From Anaerolineae bacterium (lineage in GTDB: Bacteria > Chloroflexota > Anaerolineae > UBA4142 > SHND01), in contig JADZCJ010000012.1 of NCBI GenBank assembly GCA_020851635.1, forward strand, positions 1-35,407: a DNA stretch of 35,407 nt, written 5' to 3'. Shown here in pieces: positions 16,154 through 24,541 of the stretch. Each line of letters starts with the position of its first letter. The stretch's first letter is position 1. The notes under the pieces were generated by a model. The model made no database searches. It was not told the DNA's origin and saw nothing but the letters and a program-made list of their open reading frames with translations. The translations under genes were made by a program, and so were the position numbers.

Positions 16154-16945
16154 CTACGCGCTCGCGCGGCTCCAATCCATCTCTCCCGCATACCGCGCGA
16201 CGACGACGAGCTGCAGGATGCCCAATAGCGCCAGGGCAACGATGCTGCCATTGATGCGCCGCCAATCATTTTCCCACACAGCTTGCAAACTTGTAATCCC
16301 AATGCCAATCGTCCATGCGCCCATGGCGCCCGCCGTGAGCGGCGTGAGCGCCCAGGGCCATGCCGGAATCAGCGCGGTTGGCAAGAAATAGAGCGCCAAG
16401 CCGACCAGCAGCATAATGACGCCTTGCGCCCCCAATGCGGCGCGAAACCAGGTCGGCAGGGTGCGCGTGCGGGGCGGGTCCCCGCCCGGAAGACGCCGTT
16501 GAAATACCCACGAAATCAATAATCCGACCGGCACGAGCACATAGATTGCGAGCCACACCCACGTTGCAAGTTGGGCGGTCAGAAACTCGCTTTGCCAGTT
16601 GAAACGATTCCAATGTTGAATGGTGAGAACAAGTGTTAGCGTTGTAAAGACCCACACTCCCACCACCGCAATCCGCGCGTTCGCCCACACCTGTTGGCGA
16701 AAAGAGTTGAGGAGCATCGGGACCGCACTCCAATAAGACGCGCCCAGAAACGCCGCCGTCAACGCCGATTGGATCGTCCACGCAAAAAAGAGACGCGTCA
16801 TTTCGCTCAAGATCAAGAGCTGTGTCCCGGCGATAAAGACTAGGACCATGTCAATCAAGAGCCACCAATGCATGACGGGCGAGACGGGTTGGATAACCGG
16901 CTCTGTCTGTTGATTCGCTTTTACGCGCGCGGGTGTGTTTTGCAT
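16154..16945 (-). CDS. Uncharacterised multi-pass membrane protein, probably truncated by an amber codon
   Basis: I do not recognise a named family. The 263-residue product has about seven hydrophobic segments (near 27-47, 55-80, 92-110, 125-148, 172-192, 198-220 and 232-250). It has Trp-rich loops and a Pro-rich hydrophilic N-terminus. An AGGAGG ribosome-binding site stands 8 bases before ATG 16945, with TATAAT just upstream, so it is a real expressed gene. The frame ends at TAG (16156-16154), but translation of the same frame beyond it gives one more helix and a basic tail. The ancestral protein was therefore probably about 290 residues. It is convergent with the ABC permease gene and divergent from the giant kinase gene. 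Function is unknown. Confidence 0.75.
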   Translation of the reverse strand: MQNTPARVKANQQTEPVIQPVSPVMHWWLLIDMVLVFIAGTQLLILSEMTRLFFAWTIQSALTAAFLGASYWSAVPMLLNSFRQQVWANARIAVVGVWVFTTLTLVLTIQHWNRFNWQSEFLTAQLATWVWLAIYVLVPVGLLISWVFQRRLPGGDPPRTRTLPTWFRAALGAQGVIMLLVGLALYFLPTALIPAWPWALTPLTAGAMGAWTIGIGITSLQAVWENDWRRINGSIVALALLGILQLVVVARYAGEMDWSRASA

Positions 16946-16953
16946 CCGTTAGT

Positions 16954-16976
16954 CCTCCTATAGTTTTTGTATTATA
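16954..16976 (-). promoter_or_regulatory. -10 box and ribosome-binding site of the membrane-protein gene
   Basis: On the minus strand TATAAT lies at 16976-16971 and AGGAGG at 16959-16954, 8 bases before the ATG. No good -35 was found 16-18 bases before the -10. The leader would be about 20 bases. Confidence 0.55.
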
Positions 16977-17100
16977 GGGCTAAACCATTCCCTCCCATTG
17001 TCGGCAAGAAACATGCCGTGTTTTTTTCAGCGACCCACATCTCGTAAAATAGGTCTGGAAAACGGATTAGCGCAGGCAATGACCCCATTGACGAAATTCG

Positions 17101-20100
17101 ATGATAGGGTTAAGCTCTTTTGCGCTCGTCCTGCAACGAACCTATCGTAGGGGACAAGCACAACACGATTCTCATTTCCTGCCCGCCATGACGGAATTTG
17201 GACGTTTGCATCTTGAAAGTTGGTTCCGCACCCGTGCGGTCCTGTTCGCCGTTGGGTTTTTGCTCACACTCGCTGTGACGCAAATGGCGTCCATACAGCT
17301 TTTCGTCCCCTTGCTTGTCGTCTTTGCCCTTGACGTCGTTCTTTCGGCGTTTGGCATCGCCCTCGCAAAACGCTTTACCGCGCCCCACGTCGTGCGCGTG
17401 CTGCTGCTCCTCGATCTGCTGTTGACCTTTTTGATCGTTTTTTACGCCGGCGGTTTGGATGGAGGGTTCACGGCGATTTACCTCATCGTCGTGCTTGGCG
17501 CGCTGCTCATGCTGGGTCAGCGCGCGGCGTTCCATTTTGCCGTGCTGGCTTCTCTCTGCTTTGCTACCCAGCTGCTGCTCGAGGTTGCCGGCATCCATTC
17601 CTTTCAGGGACCCTCTTCGACGCTGATCGAAATCATTGGACAGGGCGTAGTGCTGGCAGTTTTGATTACGCTGGCTCTGTTTTTGGCAAACGCCTCTGCC
17701 AATTTGAACTTGAAGCTGGCAGTAGACAAGGATGCGGCGCAGGCGGAACGCGCTCGGGCAGAACGCCTCCAGCGACAATGGGCGCTGATTCACAACGTTG
17801 CGCTGCGAGTGCAGGAATCTACGTCGCCCAGCCAAGTCTATGTCTCGATTGGCGATGAACTCGAGCGGATCGGGCTGCATTGCGCCATTCTGGAATGGGC
17901 ACAGCCCAATGTCTCTTTTCGCATCTCGCATATCTCGTCGGACAAGCAAGTGCTGGAAAGCGCGCAAGGCATGGGCATTGACCCATACTCGCTCCGGCTC
18001 GAACTCAAGAACGCGCCTCAGTTGGCGCGCGCCGTCGAAACGCGCATGCCGGAACTGGTGGTCAATGTGGAAAAAGAGGCGGCATCCCTTTTGCCCCACA
18101 CAGGGTCCGATGGAGTTATGCAAATGCTCGCGCTGTTTGAGGCAGATACCTTGATCAATGCGCCACTCGTAACCCAGGACTCGGTGCGCGCCATTTTGAT
18201 CGTCTGGGGCAAGGACCTGGGCGAACATGACAAAGCGCCCCTCGCCGCGCTGGCTCAACAAGCCGCTTCGGCGCTGGAAAAGGCGGAGCTTTTGACCGAG
18301 CAACAGAAACGCGCCGCGCAGCTCGAGTTGGTGAGCAATATTGCCGCGCGTGTCAGCGCGGCAGAGAATGCAGAGCAAATCATTCAGCCGCTGGTCCAAC
18401 AAATTGGTAACCGCTTTCATTACCAGGCGGTCAGTGTCTTGTTGATGAACGACGCCGGCGACCAACTTGCCGTCGCCGCCAGTTATTCCGTTTTGAGTGC
18501 AACACAATTGACAGACCCGCACTACCCTCTGGAAAGGGGCATCCTGGGTTGGGTCGCCAGGCATGGCGAAACATATCTGGCGCGCGATACCCGGACCGAC
18601 CCGATCTACCATTCACCTCATCCCGATAATGACCCCATCCACTCGGAACTGGTCATTCCTCTGCGCGCGCAAAACAAACTGCTCGGTGTGCTAGACCTGG
18701 AAAGCACCGAGCCGGATGCTTTTGATGTCAGCGATGTAAATGCGCTGACCCTGTTGGCAGACCAGGTTTCCGCCGCGCTCACAAAAACACGGGCGCTGGA
18801 GTTGGAGAGCAAGCGCGCCGCGCAGTTGGCGCTGGTCAGCGAAATCGCCGCGCGCGCGGGAGCATTTTCCGACCCGGACGCCATCATCAGCGCGATGGTG
18901 CAGCTTGTACAAGAGCGCTTTGGGTATCATCATGTCTGTCTCTCGCTCTACGACGCGGCACGGGATGAATTGGAACAGAGTTTTGCCGCCGGCGCGAATG
19001 CCGCGCAGTGCTCGCCCGGCGTCAGGTGGAATACCGGAGAGACGTTGATTGGACTGGCAGCGCGCACCCGTCAAACGACATACAGCGGTGATCTCAAAAA
19101 CGATGCACGCAATGGACCTGCAGACGGCGCGGGAAATTCCGCGCTGTGCGTGCCGCTTGTTAGCGACAGGACTGTCCTCGGGGTGCTGAAGGTGGAAAGC
19201 GACAGACTGTATGCGTTTGACTCGAATGATATCGGCGCGATGGAAACGCTGGCGAATCAGATGGCAGCTGCGCTGGAAAAAGCGCGCTTGCTCCAGGCGG
19301 AACGACGCCGCACCGCCCAGTTGGGATTAGTCAACCGCATTGCCTCGCGCACGGCGCGCTTGATACCCGCAACGCAGCTGATGCGCGATGCGGTTGCGTT
19401 GATTCGCACCCAATTCGGATACTATAACGTGGCGGTCTTTGTGACGATGGAGGATCAGCCCGGCGCCCGGCTGGCAGCCAATGCGGGCCCGCTGAGTATG
19501 TTTCTCCAAGAGCCGTTTGTTATGACGGCGGGCATCATTGCGTATGTGTGCGCAACCGGCAACACCTATCTGTGTTCCAATCCGCACCACGATCCACACT
19601 ATGTTTCACCTTTCGCCCGGCGCGCCGATGACCCGGTGCGGTCGGAATTGGCTATTCCCCTGCGGCGGGGTGAGAGCATCATCGGCGTGCTCGATATTCA
19701 AAGTGAACAAGCCAAGGTGTTTAGCGCGGGGGACATTAGCGCCCTGGAAGCGCTCGCCGACCAACTTGCGGCTGCGCTGGAAAACGCGCGCCTGTACGAG
19801 TCAGGGGCACAGCACGTCGCCCAACTGGAGGCAGTGCGGGTGCTCTCGCTGGAATTGACCGCCGAACGCGATGTGGATGTGCTGCTAGCTTCCATTGTCA
19901 CGAGCGCCGAGCAGTTGGTCCAGGCGGAAGGGGCTTTGCTCGAGATCGTGGATGAAACGCGCGGTGACCTGGTGGTGCGGATTTCTCATAATTTGCAGCA
20001 CAATTATGTGGGATATCGGCTCAAAATGGGTGAGGACGTTTCGGGGCGCGTTGTTGCAACGGGCGAGCCGGTCCTGATCGCGGATTATGCCAATTGGGAG

Positions 20101-23100
20101 GGACGCTCATCCAAATTCGAGCGGGAACATTTCGTGCGGCTGATGGGTGTGCCGCTCAAATGGCAAAATCGCGTGCTCGGCGTCATCAATTTACATCGAG
20201 GCGCCGATAAGCCCCTTTTCAATACCGACGAACTGCGCTTTGCCAACTTGTTTGCGGCTCAGGCGGCGATTGCGATGGAAAATGCGCGACTGCTGGACGC
20301 GCTGCAAACACAGCTTGACGCACAACAAGTCCTCAGCGAGAGTTCTGCAACTTTGCTGGGGACAGCCGAGCCGCAGGCGATTTTGGAGCAGGCCGCAGCG
20401 ACGACCTTGCGCGCGCTCCATTGTGATCGAGCTGGTGTCTTGCTGCCGGACGCTGGCGGCAAATTGATCGAGCACGCCCATGCGGGTAGTCTGTGCGAGC
20501 CGTCAGATGATTCGTCGTCGCCTGCAGCGACAGTTCTCGAAAGAGCGTATTCGACAAAACAACCTGTCACATGGAATGATTCCACCACAAATGAATCGCC
20601 CCCGGGTCCATCTGTGATAAAACGCCCCGGGTTTCGCGCGGCGCTCGCCGCGCCGATGCTGAGCGCAGATGGGGTGGTGGGCGTGATTGCGATTCATTCA
20701 CAGCGCGAGCGGCACTTTGATGCGGCGGATGTGCAAACATTATCGCTGGTGGCAAATCAAACCGCCAGCGCGCTCGAGCGCGCCCGGTATTTTCTTCAAG
20801 TACAGGGACAGGTGCGCGAACTCAATTTGTTGTTCGAGGGGTCCCGTGCCGCCAGTTCCACGCTGGACCCTGCCCAGGTTGTTGCGCATATGCTGGAGCA
20901 GTTGGTGCGCGCTTTTGATTTGACGAGCGCGTATTTTGTGCGGGTGGATCACCCGCATCATCAATTGACCCAAACTCATGCGTATTATTCCGATCAGGCA
21001 AACGCACGCGAACGTGATTCATCGGTGCGTGTGTGGAGCATGGAAGCGACGCCTGAAATTAAACAGGTGCTGGGGCACCGGGTGCGAATTTCGAATGCAG
21101 CCGACGCGCACCTCTCGGCAGAGATGCGCGCGTACATGGAGCAACACGCGGTGCATACGATCTTGCGCGTGCCGTTGGCAGCCGCAGATGAGGTGCTGGG
21201 CTATATCAGTTTGTGGGATACGCGCGCGCCGCGGACCTGGGGCAACGAACAAATCCGCTTTGTGCAAACGTTGGCATCGCAGTCCGCCGCCGCGCTGATC
21301 AACGCACAGGTGTATCAAGCCGCACAGGCGCGCACGCGCGAATTACAGGCGCTGCATCAAGCCAGTCAATTGCTCAACAGCACGCTGGATGTGCGCGCAA
21401 TTTGCGAGTACAGCATGGATTCGCTGCGCGATAGTCTGGGTTATCACCACGTCAGTCTGTACTTTGTCGAGAACGACCGCTTACGCCTCCAGGTGCAGCG
21501 CGGCTATAGTCAGCCGCTTGACGAAATCCCATTGACACGCGGGGTGATGGCACGCGCGGCAAACACGCGCGAGACTGTTTTCTTGCCGGATGTGAGTTTG
21601 GAACCCGAGTTCCTGGCAGCTCTGCCCGCCGTCCAGTCCGAAATCGCGGCGCCTCTGCTGGCGGGAGACCGCGTTCTGGGCGTGCTAAATGTCGAGACAA
21701 TTCGCGCCAAAGCAGACGCCCCGGGTAAAGAGCTACTCACCCCCGCCGACATGCAGTTACTCACCACGTTTGCGAATCAGCTGGTGGTGGCGATCGAGAA
21801 CGCGCGGTTGTTTCAAGAGACGCAACAGAGTCTGGCGCAGGTCCGCACCCTGCATATCGCCAATCAAGCTGTTAGCGCAAATCTGGAACTGGAAAGCGTG
21901 CTCGAACGGGTGGCGCAACAGTTTGTGCAGGCGCTGGATGTGGATTTTTGCACGCTGCTGGAATTAGACACAGAGCATCGCGAGCTGGTGGTGCTGTTTG
22001 ATTTGGACCCCGATACGCGGGCGCAGGTAAAGATCGGTGACCGTTTTGCGTTGGGGGACAACCAGCATTTCGAATGGGTGCTCGAGACGACCCTGCCACG
22101 CGTGTTTCACATTGACGATCCGGCGCTGGACCCCAATACTCGCGCCGAACTGCTTCAATATCTGTGCCGGACCGAGTTGACCCTGCCGCTCATCAGCAAG
22201 GGGCGCGTGATCGGTCTGATCGAGCTGGGCGACCGCAAACAAGTGCGCGAGTTTCGCCCGGATGAGATTCAGTTGGCAACCAGTCTGGCAAGCCAGGCCG
22301 CCGTGGCGCTGGCGAACGCGCGGTTGTATCACGCCGCGCGCCAACGTTTGCAGGAAACCGAAACGCTGTACCGGTTCGCGCGCGAGCTCGGGGGCGTGTT
22401 GGAGATTGAACAGCTGGGCAAGCGCGCGTTGGATGCGGCAGCCCGGTTGACGGATTTTGATGTGGGTGAGGTGAGTTTGGTGCGCGAGAGCGACGGCGCG
22501 CTGGTGCCGCTGGTCATGACGGGCGGGCCCGACCTTGATCCGGTCGAATACGTCCTCCCGCACGGGGCAGGCATTATCGGTTGGGTGGTCGCGCACGGAC
22601 GCGCCGTCCGGGTTGGCGATGTGACACGCGACCCACGCTATAGAGCTGCATCACCGCATATTATGTCGGAAATGTGTTTGCCGCTGCGCGCAGGCGAGCG
22701 CGTCATCGGAGTCCTGAATCTTGAAGCCAAAGCGCCAAACGCGTTCGATGCGCATGCCGAAGAGCTGTTGGTAGTCTTTGCTAATCAGTTGGCGATTGCG
22801 ATTGAAAACGCGCGGTTGTATGAGCAGACCAAGCGCGACGCCGAGGTCAAAGCGGCGCTGCTAAGGGAACTTTCGCATCGCGTCAAAAATAATCTTGCAG
22901 CTATCACTTCCTTGCTGTATTTGGCGTTGGACGAACCAGCCGACACGCGTGAAAAGATTTTGGGCGAGACGCTGGGACGCGTGCAAAGCATGACGCTGGC
23001 GCATGCGCTCCTGGCGCGTTCGGGGGAGGCGCGTGTCAATGTGCTGGATTTGGGGCAACAGGTGCTGAATGACGCGGCGCGCAATTTGACCCTGCCCGGT

Positions 23101-23526
23101 GCGCCGGTGCGGGTACAAGTGGCAGGCGATGTGGTTTTTATCGGCGCGCGTCAGACGACCACGCTGGCGCTCGTCTTGAACGAACTGGCGACGAATTCGC
23201 TGCGGCACGGCTTTGACAAAAGGGCACAGCACACAGCGCCGACGTTGGAGTTTAGTGTGAGTTTGCAGCGCGATCAAGTCATCTGCGCGGTATCGGACAA
23301 TGGGAATGGGCTGCCCAATGCGTTTGCGCTGGACGCGGCATCGGGCTTGGGACTCAGCTTGGTGCGCACGCTGGTAGAAAAAGACTTGCATGGGCATTTC
23401 ACATTACAGCAAATGGCGCAAGGAACACGCGCGGAAATTCGGTTTCGCCCGGAGGAGACGCTGCCGCCCGGGCACGACGGTGCCGCCGTGCTGCCGAACC
23501 TTGCGACAAGCGAGCGACCGGCATGA
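17101..23526 (+). CDS. Giant membrane sensor histidine kinase with ten GAF-like modules and HisKA_2 transmitter
   Basis: This 2141-residue kinase starts with about six membrane helices (roughly residues 45-195) and a short coiled linker. Ten consecutive GAF-like modules of about 165-170 residues follow. Each ends in a variant of LADQLAAALENARL, with these ends near residues 390, 559, 724, 892, 1058, 1224, 1398, 1564, 1737 and 1900. The transmitter has the HisKA_2-type H-box ELSHRVKNNLAAI with His1926, then an ATPase domain with LVLNELATNSLRHGF, SDNGNGLP and GLGLSLV. The modules are clearly diverged, so this is not a recent DNA duplication. ATG 17101 or ATG 17188 (MTEFGRLHLESWF) may be the start; neither has a Shine-Dalgarno, and TTGACG at 17088-17093 could be a -35 for the later start. 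No response regulator is adjacent, so its partner is elsewhere. Signals are unknown. Confidence 0.92.
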   Translation: MIGLSSFALVLQRTYRRGQAQHDSHFLPAMTEFGRLHLESWFRTRAVLFAVGFLLTLAVTQMASIQLFVPLLVVFALDVVLSAFGIALAKRFTAPHVVRVLLLLDLLLTFLIVFYAGGLDGGFTAIYLIVVLGALLMLGQRAAFHFAVLASLCFATQLLLEVAGIHSFQGPSSTLIEIIGQGVVLAVLITLALFLANASANLNLKLAVDKDAAQAERARAERLQRQWALIHNVALRVQESTSPSQVYVSIGDELERIGLHCAILEWAQPNVSFRISHISSDKQVLESAQGMGIDPYSLRLELKNAPQLARAVETRMPELVVNVEKEAASLLPHTGSDGVMQMLALFEADTLINAPLVTQDSVRAILIVWGKDLGEHDKAPLAALAQQAASALEKAELLTEQQKRAAQLELVSNIAARVSAAENAEQIIQPLVQQIGNRFHYQAVSVLLMNDAGDQLAVAASYSVLSATQLTDPHYPLERGILGWVARHGETYLARDTRTDPIYHSPHPDNDPIHSELVIPLRAQNKLLGVLDLESTEPDAFDVSDVNALTLLADQVSAALTKTRALELESKRAAQLALVSEIAARAGAFSDPDAIISAMVQLVQERFGYHHVCLSLYDAARDELEQSFAAGANAAQCSPGVRWNTGETLIGLAARTRQTTYSGDLKNDARNGPADGAGNSALCVPLVSDRTVLGVLKVESDRLYAFDSNDIGAMETLANQMAAALEKARLLQAERRRTAQLGLVNRIASRTARLIPATQLMRDAVALIRTQFGYYNVAVFVTMEDQPGARLAANAGPLSMFLQEPFVMTAGIIAYVCATGNTYLCSNPHHDPHYVSPFARRADDPVRSELAIPLRRGESIIGVLDIQSEQAKVFSAGDISALEALADQLAAALENARLYESGAQHVAQLEAVRVLSLELTAERDVDVLLASIVTSAEQLVQAEGALLEIVDETRGDLVVRISHNLQHNYVGYRLKMGEDVSGRVVATGEPVLIADYANWEGRSSKFEREHFVRLMGVPLKWQNRVLGVINLHRGADKPLFNTDELRFANLFAAQAAIAMENARLLDALQTQLDAQQVLSESSATLLGTAEPQAILEQAAATTLRALHCDRAGVLLPDAGGKLIEHAHAGSLCEPSDDSSSPAATVLERAYSTKQPVTWNDSTTNESPPGPSVIKRPGFRAALAAPMLSADGVVGVIAIHSQRERHFDAADVQTLSLVANQTASALERARYFLQVQGQVRELNLLFEGSRAASSTLDPAQVVAHMLEQLVRAFDLTSAYFVRVDHPHHQLTQTHAYYSDQANARERDSSVRVWSMEATPEIKQVLGHRVRISNAADAHLSAEMRAYMEQHAVHTILRVPLAAADEVLGYISLWDTRAPRTWGNEQIRFVQTLASQSAAALINAQVYQAAQARTRELQALHQASQLLNSTLDVRAICEYSMDSLRDSLGYHHVSLYFVENDRLRLQVQRGYSQPLDEIPLTRGVMARAANTRETVFLPDVSLEPEFLAALPAVQSEIAAPLLAGDRVLGVLNVETIRAKADAPGKELLTPADMQLLTTFANQLVVAIENARLFQETQQSLAQVRTLHIANQAVSANLELESVLERVAQQFVQALDVDFCTLLELDTEHRELVVLFDLDPDTRAQVKIGDRFALGDNQHFEWVLETTLPRVFHIDDPALDPNTRAELLQYLCRTELTLPLISKGRVIGLIELGDRKQVREFRPDEIQLATSLASQAAVALANARLYHAARQRLQETETLYRFARELGGVLEIEQLGKRALDAAARLTDFDVGEVSLVRESDGALVPLVMTGGPDLDPVEYVLPHGAGIIGWVVAHGRAVRVGDVTRDPRYRAASPHIMSEMCLPLRAGERVIGVLNLEAKAPNAFDAHAEELLVVFANQLAIAIENARLYEQTKRDAEVKAALLRELSHRVKNNLAAITSLLYLALDEPADTREKILGETLGRVQSMTLAHALLARSGEARVNVLDLGQQVLNDAARNLTLPGAPVRVQVAGDVVFIGARQTTTLALVLNELATNSLRHGFDKRAQHTAPTLEFSVSLQRDQVICAVSDNGNGLPNAFALDAASGLGLSLVRTLVEKDLHGHFTLQQMAQGTRAEIRFRPEETLPPGHDGAAVLPNLATSERPA

Positions 23527-23546
23527 GTCAGGCGCGGCTGCCTGAC
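23527..23546 (+). repeat. Small hairpin between the giant kinase and molybdoenzyme genes
   Basis: GTCAGGC (23527-23533) pairs with GCCTGAC (23540-23546) around a 6-base loop and is followed by AATTT. It begins directly at the kinase stop. The weak downstream T content makes it at best a leaky terminator or attenuator. Confidence 0.4.
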
Positions 23547-23572
23547 AATTTGAAATGGTAGGAGGAAAGACT

Positions 23573-24205
23573 GTGGCTACCTGGGACCCATTTGGCAAGG
23601 TGCAGCGCCTGCGCAAGGCGAATCCAAAGCGCCCGTTCGATTCCAAAGAGGGGCGGCTGCCGCCGGGACAATATCTGACGGAAAAATTCCCGGTCCTGCA
23701 TTACGGCAGTGTGCCGCAATTTGATGCAGAAACATGGGATTTCAAAATCTGGGGACTGGTTGAAAATCCGGTGCGCTTGACGTGGGACGAGTTTGCGCAG
23801 CTGCCGACGAGGCAGGTGGTGACAGATATTCACTGCGTAACACGCTGGAGCAAGTTTGACACGAAATGGGAGGGCGTGCCGTGGGACTGGGTGATGGAGA
23901 TTGCCAAGCCCAAGCCGGAAGCGCGCTACATCATGCTTCACAGCGAGCATGGTTTTACGGCGAACGTGCCGCTTAAAGATGCGCTCGCGGACGAAAAAAC
24001 AATGTTGGCGTACAAATTCAACGGCTTGCCCTTGGAACCGGACCACGGCTACCCGCTGCGTTTTTTGCTGCCGCATCTTTATTTTTGGAAAAGCGCAAAA
24101 TGGCTGCGCGGCATCGAATTCATGATCAACGACCGCCCCGGGTTTTGGGAAGGGTATGGGTACCATATGCATGGGGATCCTCTTTTGGAACAGAGATTTT
24201 CGTAG
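23573..24205 (+). CDS. Sulfite oxidase-like molybdopterin oxidoreductase (small, YuiH-like)
   Basis: This 210-residue protein is a stand-alone oxidoreductase molybdopterin-binding domain (PF00174 type). The probable Mo-ligating cysteine is Cys88 in DIHCVTRWSK. Other family features are WGLVENPVRLTWDEF, the phrase LMLHSEHGFT-like segment YIMLHSEHGFTANVPL, and GYPLRFLLPHLYFWKSAKW near the C-terminus. No signal peptide or membrane helix is present, so it is cytoplasmic, unlike MsrP/YedY, which is exported by Tat. GTG at 23573 is preferred because AGGAGG lies 7 bases upstream; ATG 23555 would place the ribosome-binding site inside the gene. It follows the giant kinase by 46 bases with a weak hairpin between, and precedes a good terminator. 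Its substrate and electron partner are unknown. Confidence 0.88.
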   Translation: MATWDPFGKVQRLRKANPKRPFDSKEGRLPPGQYLTEKFPVLHYGSVPQFDAETWDFKIWGLVENPVRLTWDEFAQLPTRQVVTDIHCVTRWSKFDTKWEGVPWDWVMEIAKPKPEARYIMLHSEHGFTANVPLKDALADEKTMLAYKFNGLPLEPDHGYPLRFLLPHLYFWKSAKWLRGIEFMINDRPGFWEGYGYHMHGDPLLEQRFS

Positions 24206-24266
24206 AAAATAAACTATATTTCGCGCGGTTTTAGGCAAACCGGGCATGTAAGATCGGTTCTGTCAC

Positions 24267-24299
24267 AAACACAGCACTCAATTGGGCGCTGTGTTTTTT
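24267..24299 (+). terminator. Rho-independent terminator after the small molybdoenzyme gene
   Basis: AAACACAGC (24267-24275) pairs with GCTGTGTTT (24288-24296) around a 12-base loop, and the T-run continues to 24299. It is 61 bases after the stop. Confidence 0.8.
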
Positions 24300-24522
24300 C
24301 TCTCGTCCCACCATGCAAAAGTGGTGGCATTGACAACTTCGCCCAGGCACAGCTAAATCTTGTAGGATGACAATCGGCAAAGCTCAAGAGCGAACGGCTC
24401 CTCGAGCGCGGCGTTCAAAGGACTCGAAGTCTGATGCCCAGTATTGCCAAGTGCTTTGATATGTCCGGTGACTCAACCCTAACCCTTGCTCCTGAATCCA
24501 GACATCCAAGATAGCAACCAAG
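24300..24522. other. Intergenic stretch before the SEC-C gene
   Basis: No convincing gene was found. Visible items are a short inverted repeat CCACCA/TGGTGG (about 24309-24327), a perfect TTGACA at 24330-24335 with only a weak TAAATC 18 bases on, and a 30-codon basic open frame from ATG 24367 to 24459. The minus strand has an open frame across this stretch with transposase-like words (LYHLVAILDVW), too short and uncertain to name. Confidence 0.35.
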
Positions 24523-24531
24523 TGATATAAT
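24523..24531 (+). promoter_or_regulatory. Extended -10 promoter of the SEC-C gene, near-leaderless
   Basis: TGATATAAT (24523-24531) is a perfect extended -10 element (TGnTATAAT). It ends only 10 bases before the ATG at 24542, so transcription should start within a few bases of the start codon. There is no room for a Shine-Dalgarno, which points to leaderless translation. The -35 region shows no match, as is common with extended -10 promoters. Confidence 0.65.
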
Positions 24532-24541
24532 TCACCTTGCG

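Noticed and set aside
17110-18612. 500-codon open frame on the minus strand inside the giant kinase gene
   Set aside because: It lies fully antisense to a clear kinase sequence, has low-complexity His/Arg/Gln-rich composition and no domain motifs. Long antisense frames are expected in GC-rich DNA.
18000-22860. Ten tandem modules as a possible DNA-level repeat or assembly duplication
   Set aside because: The modules share only short protein motifs at their ends and are strongly diverged in DNA, so they are old domain repeats.
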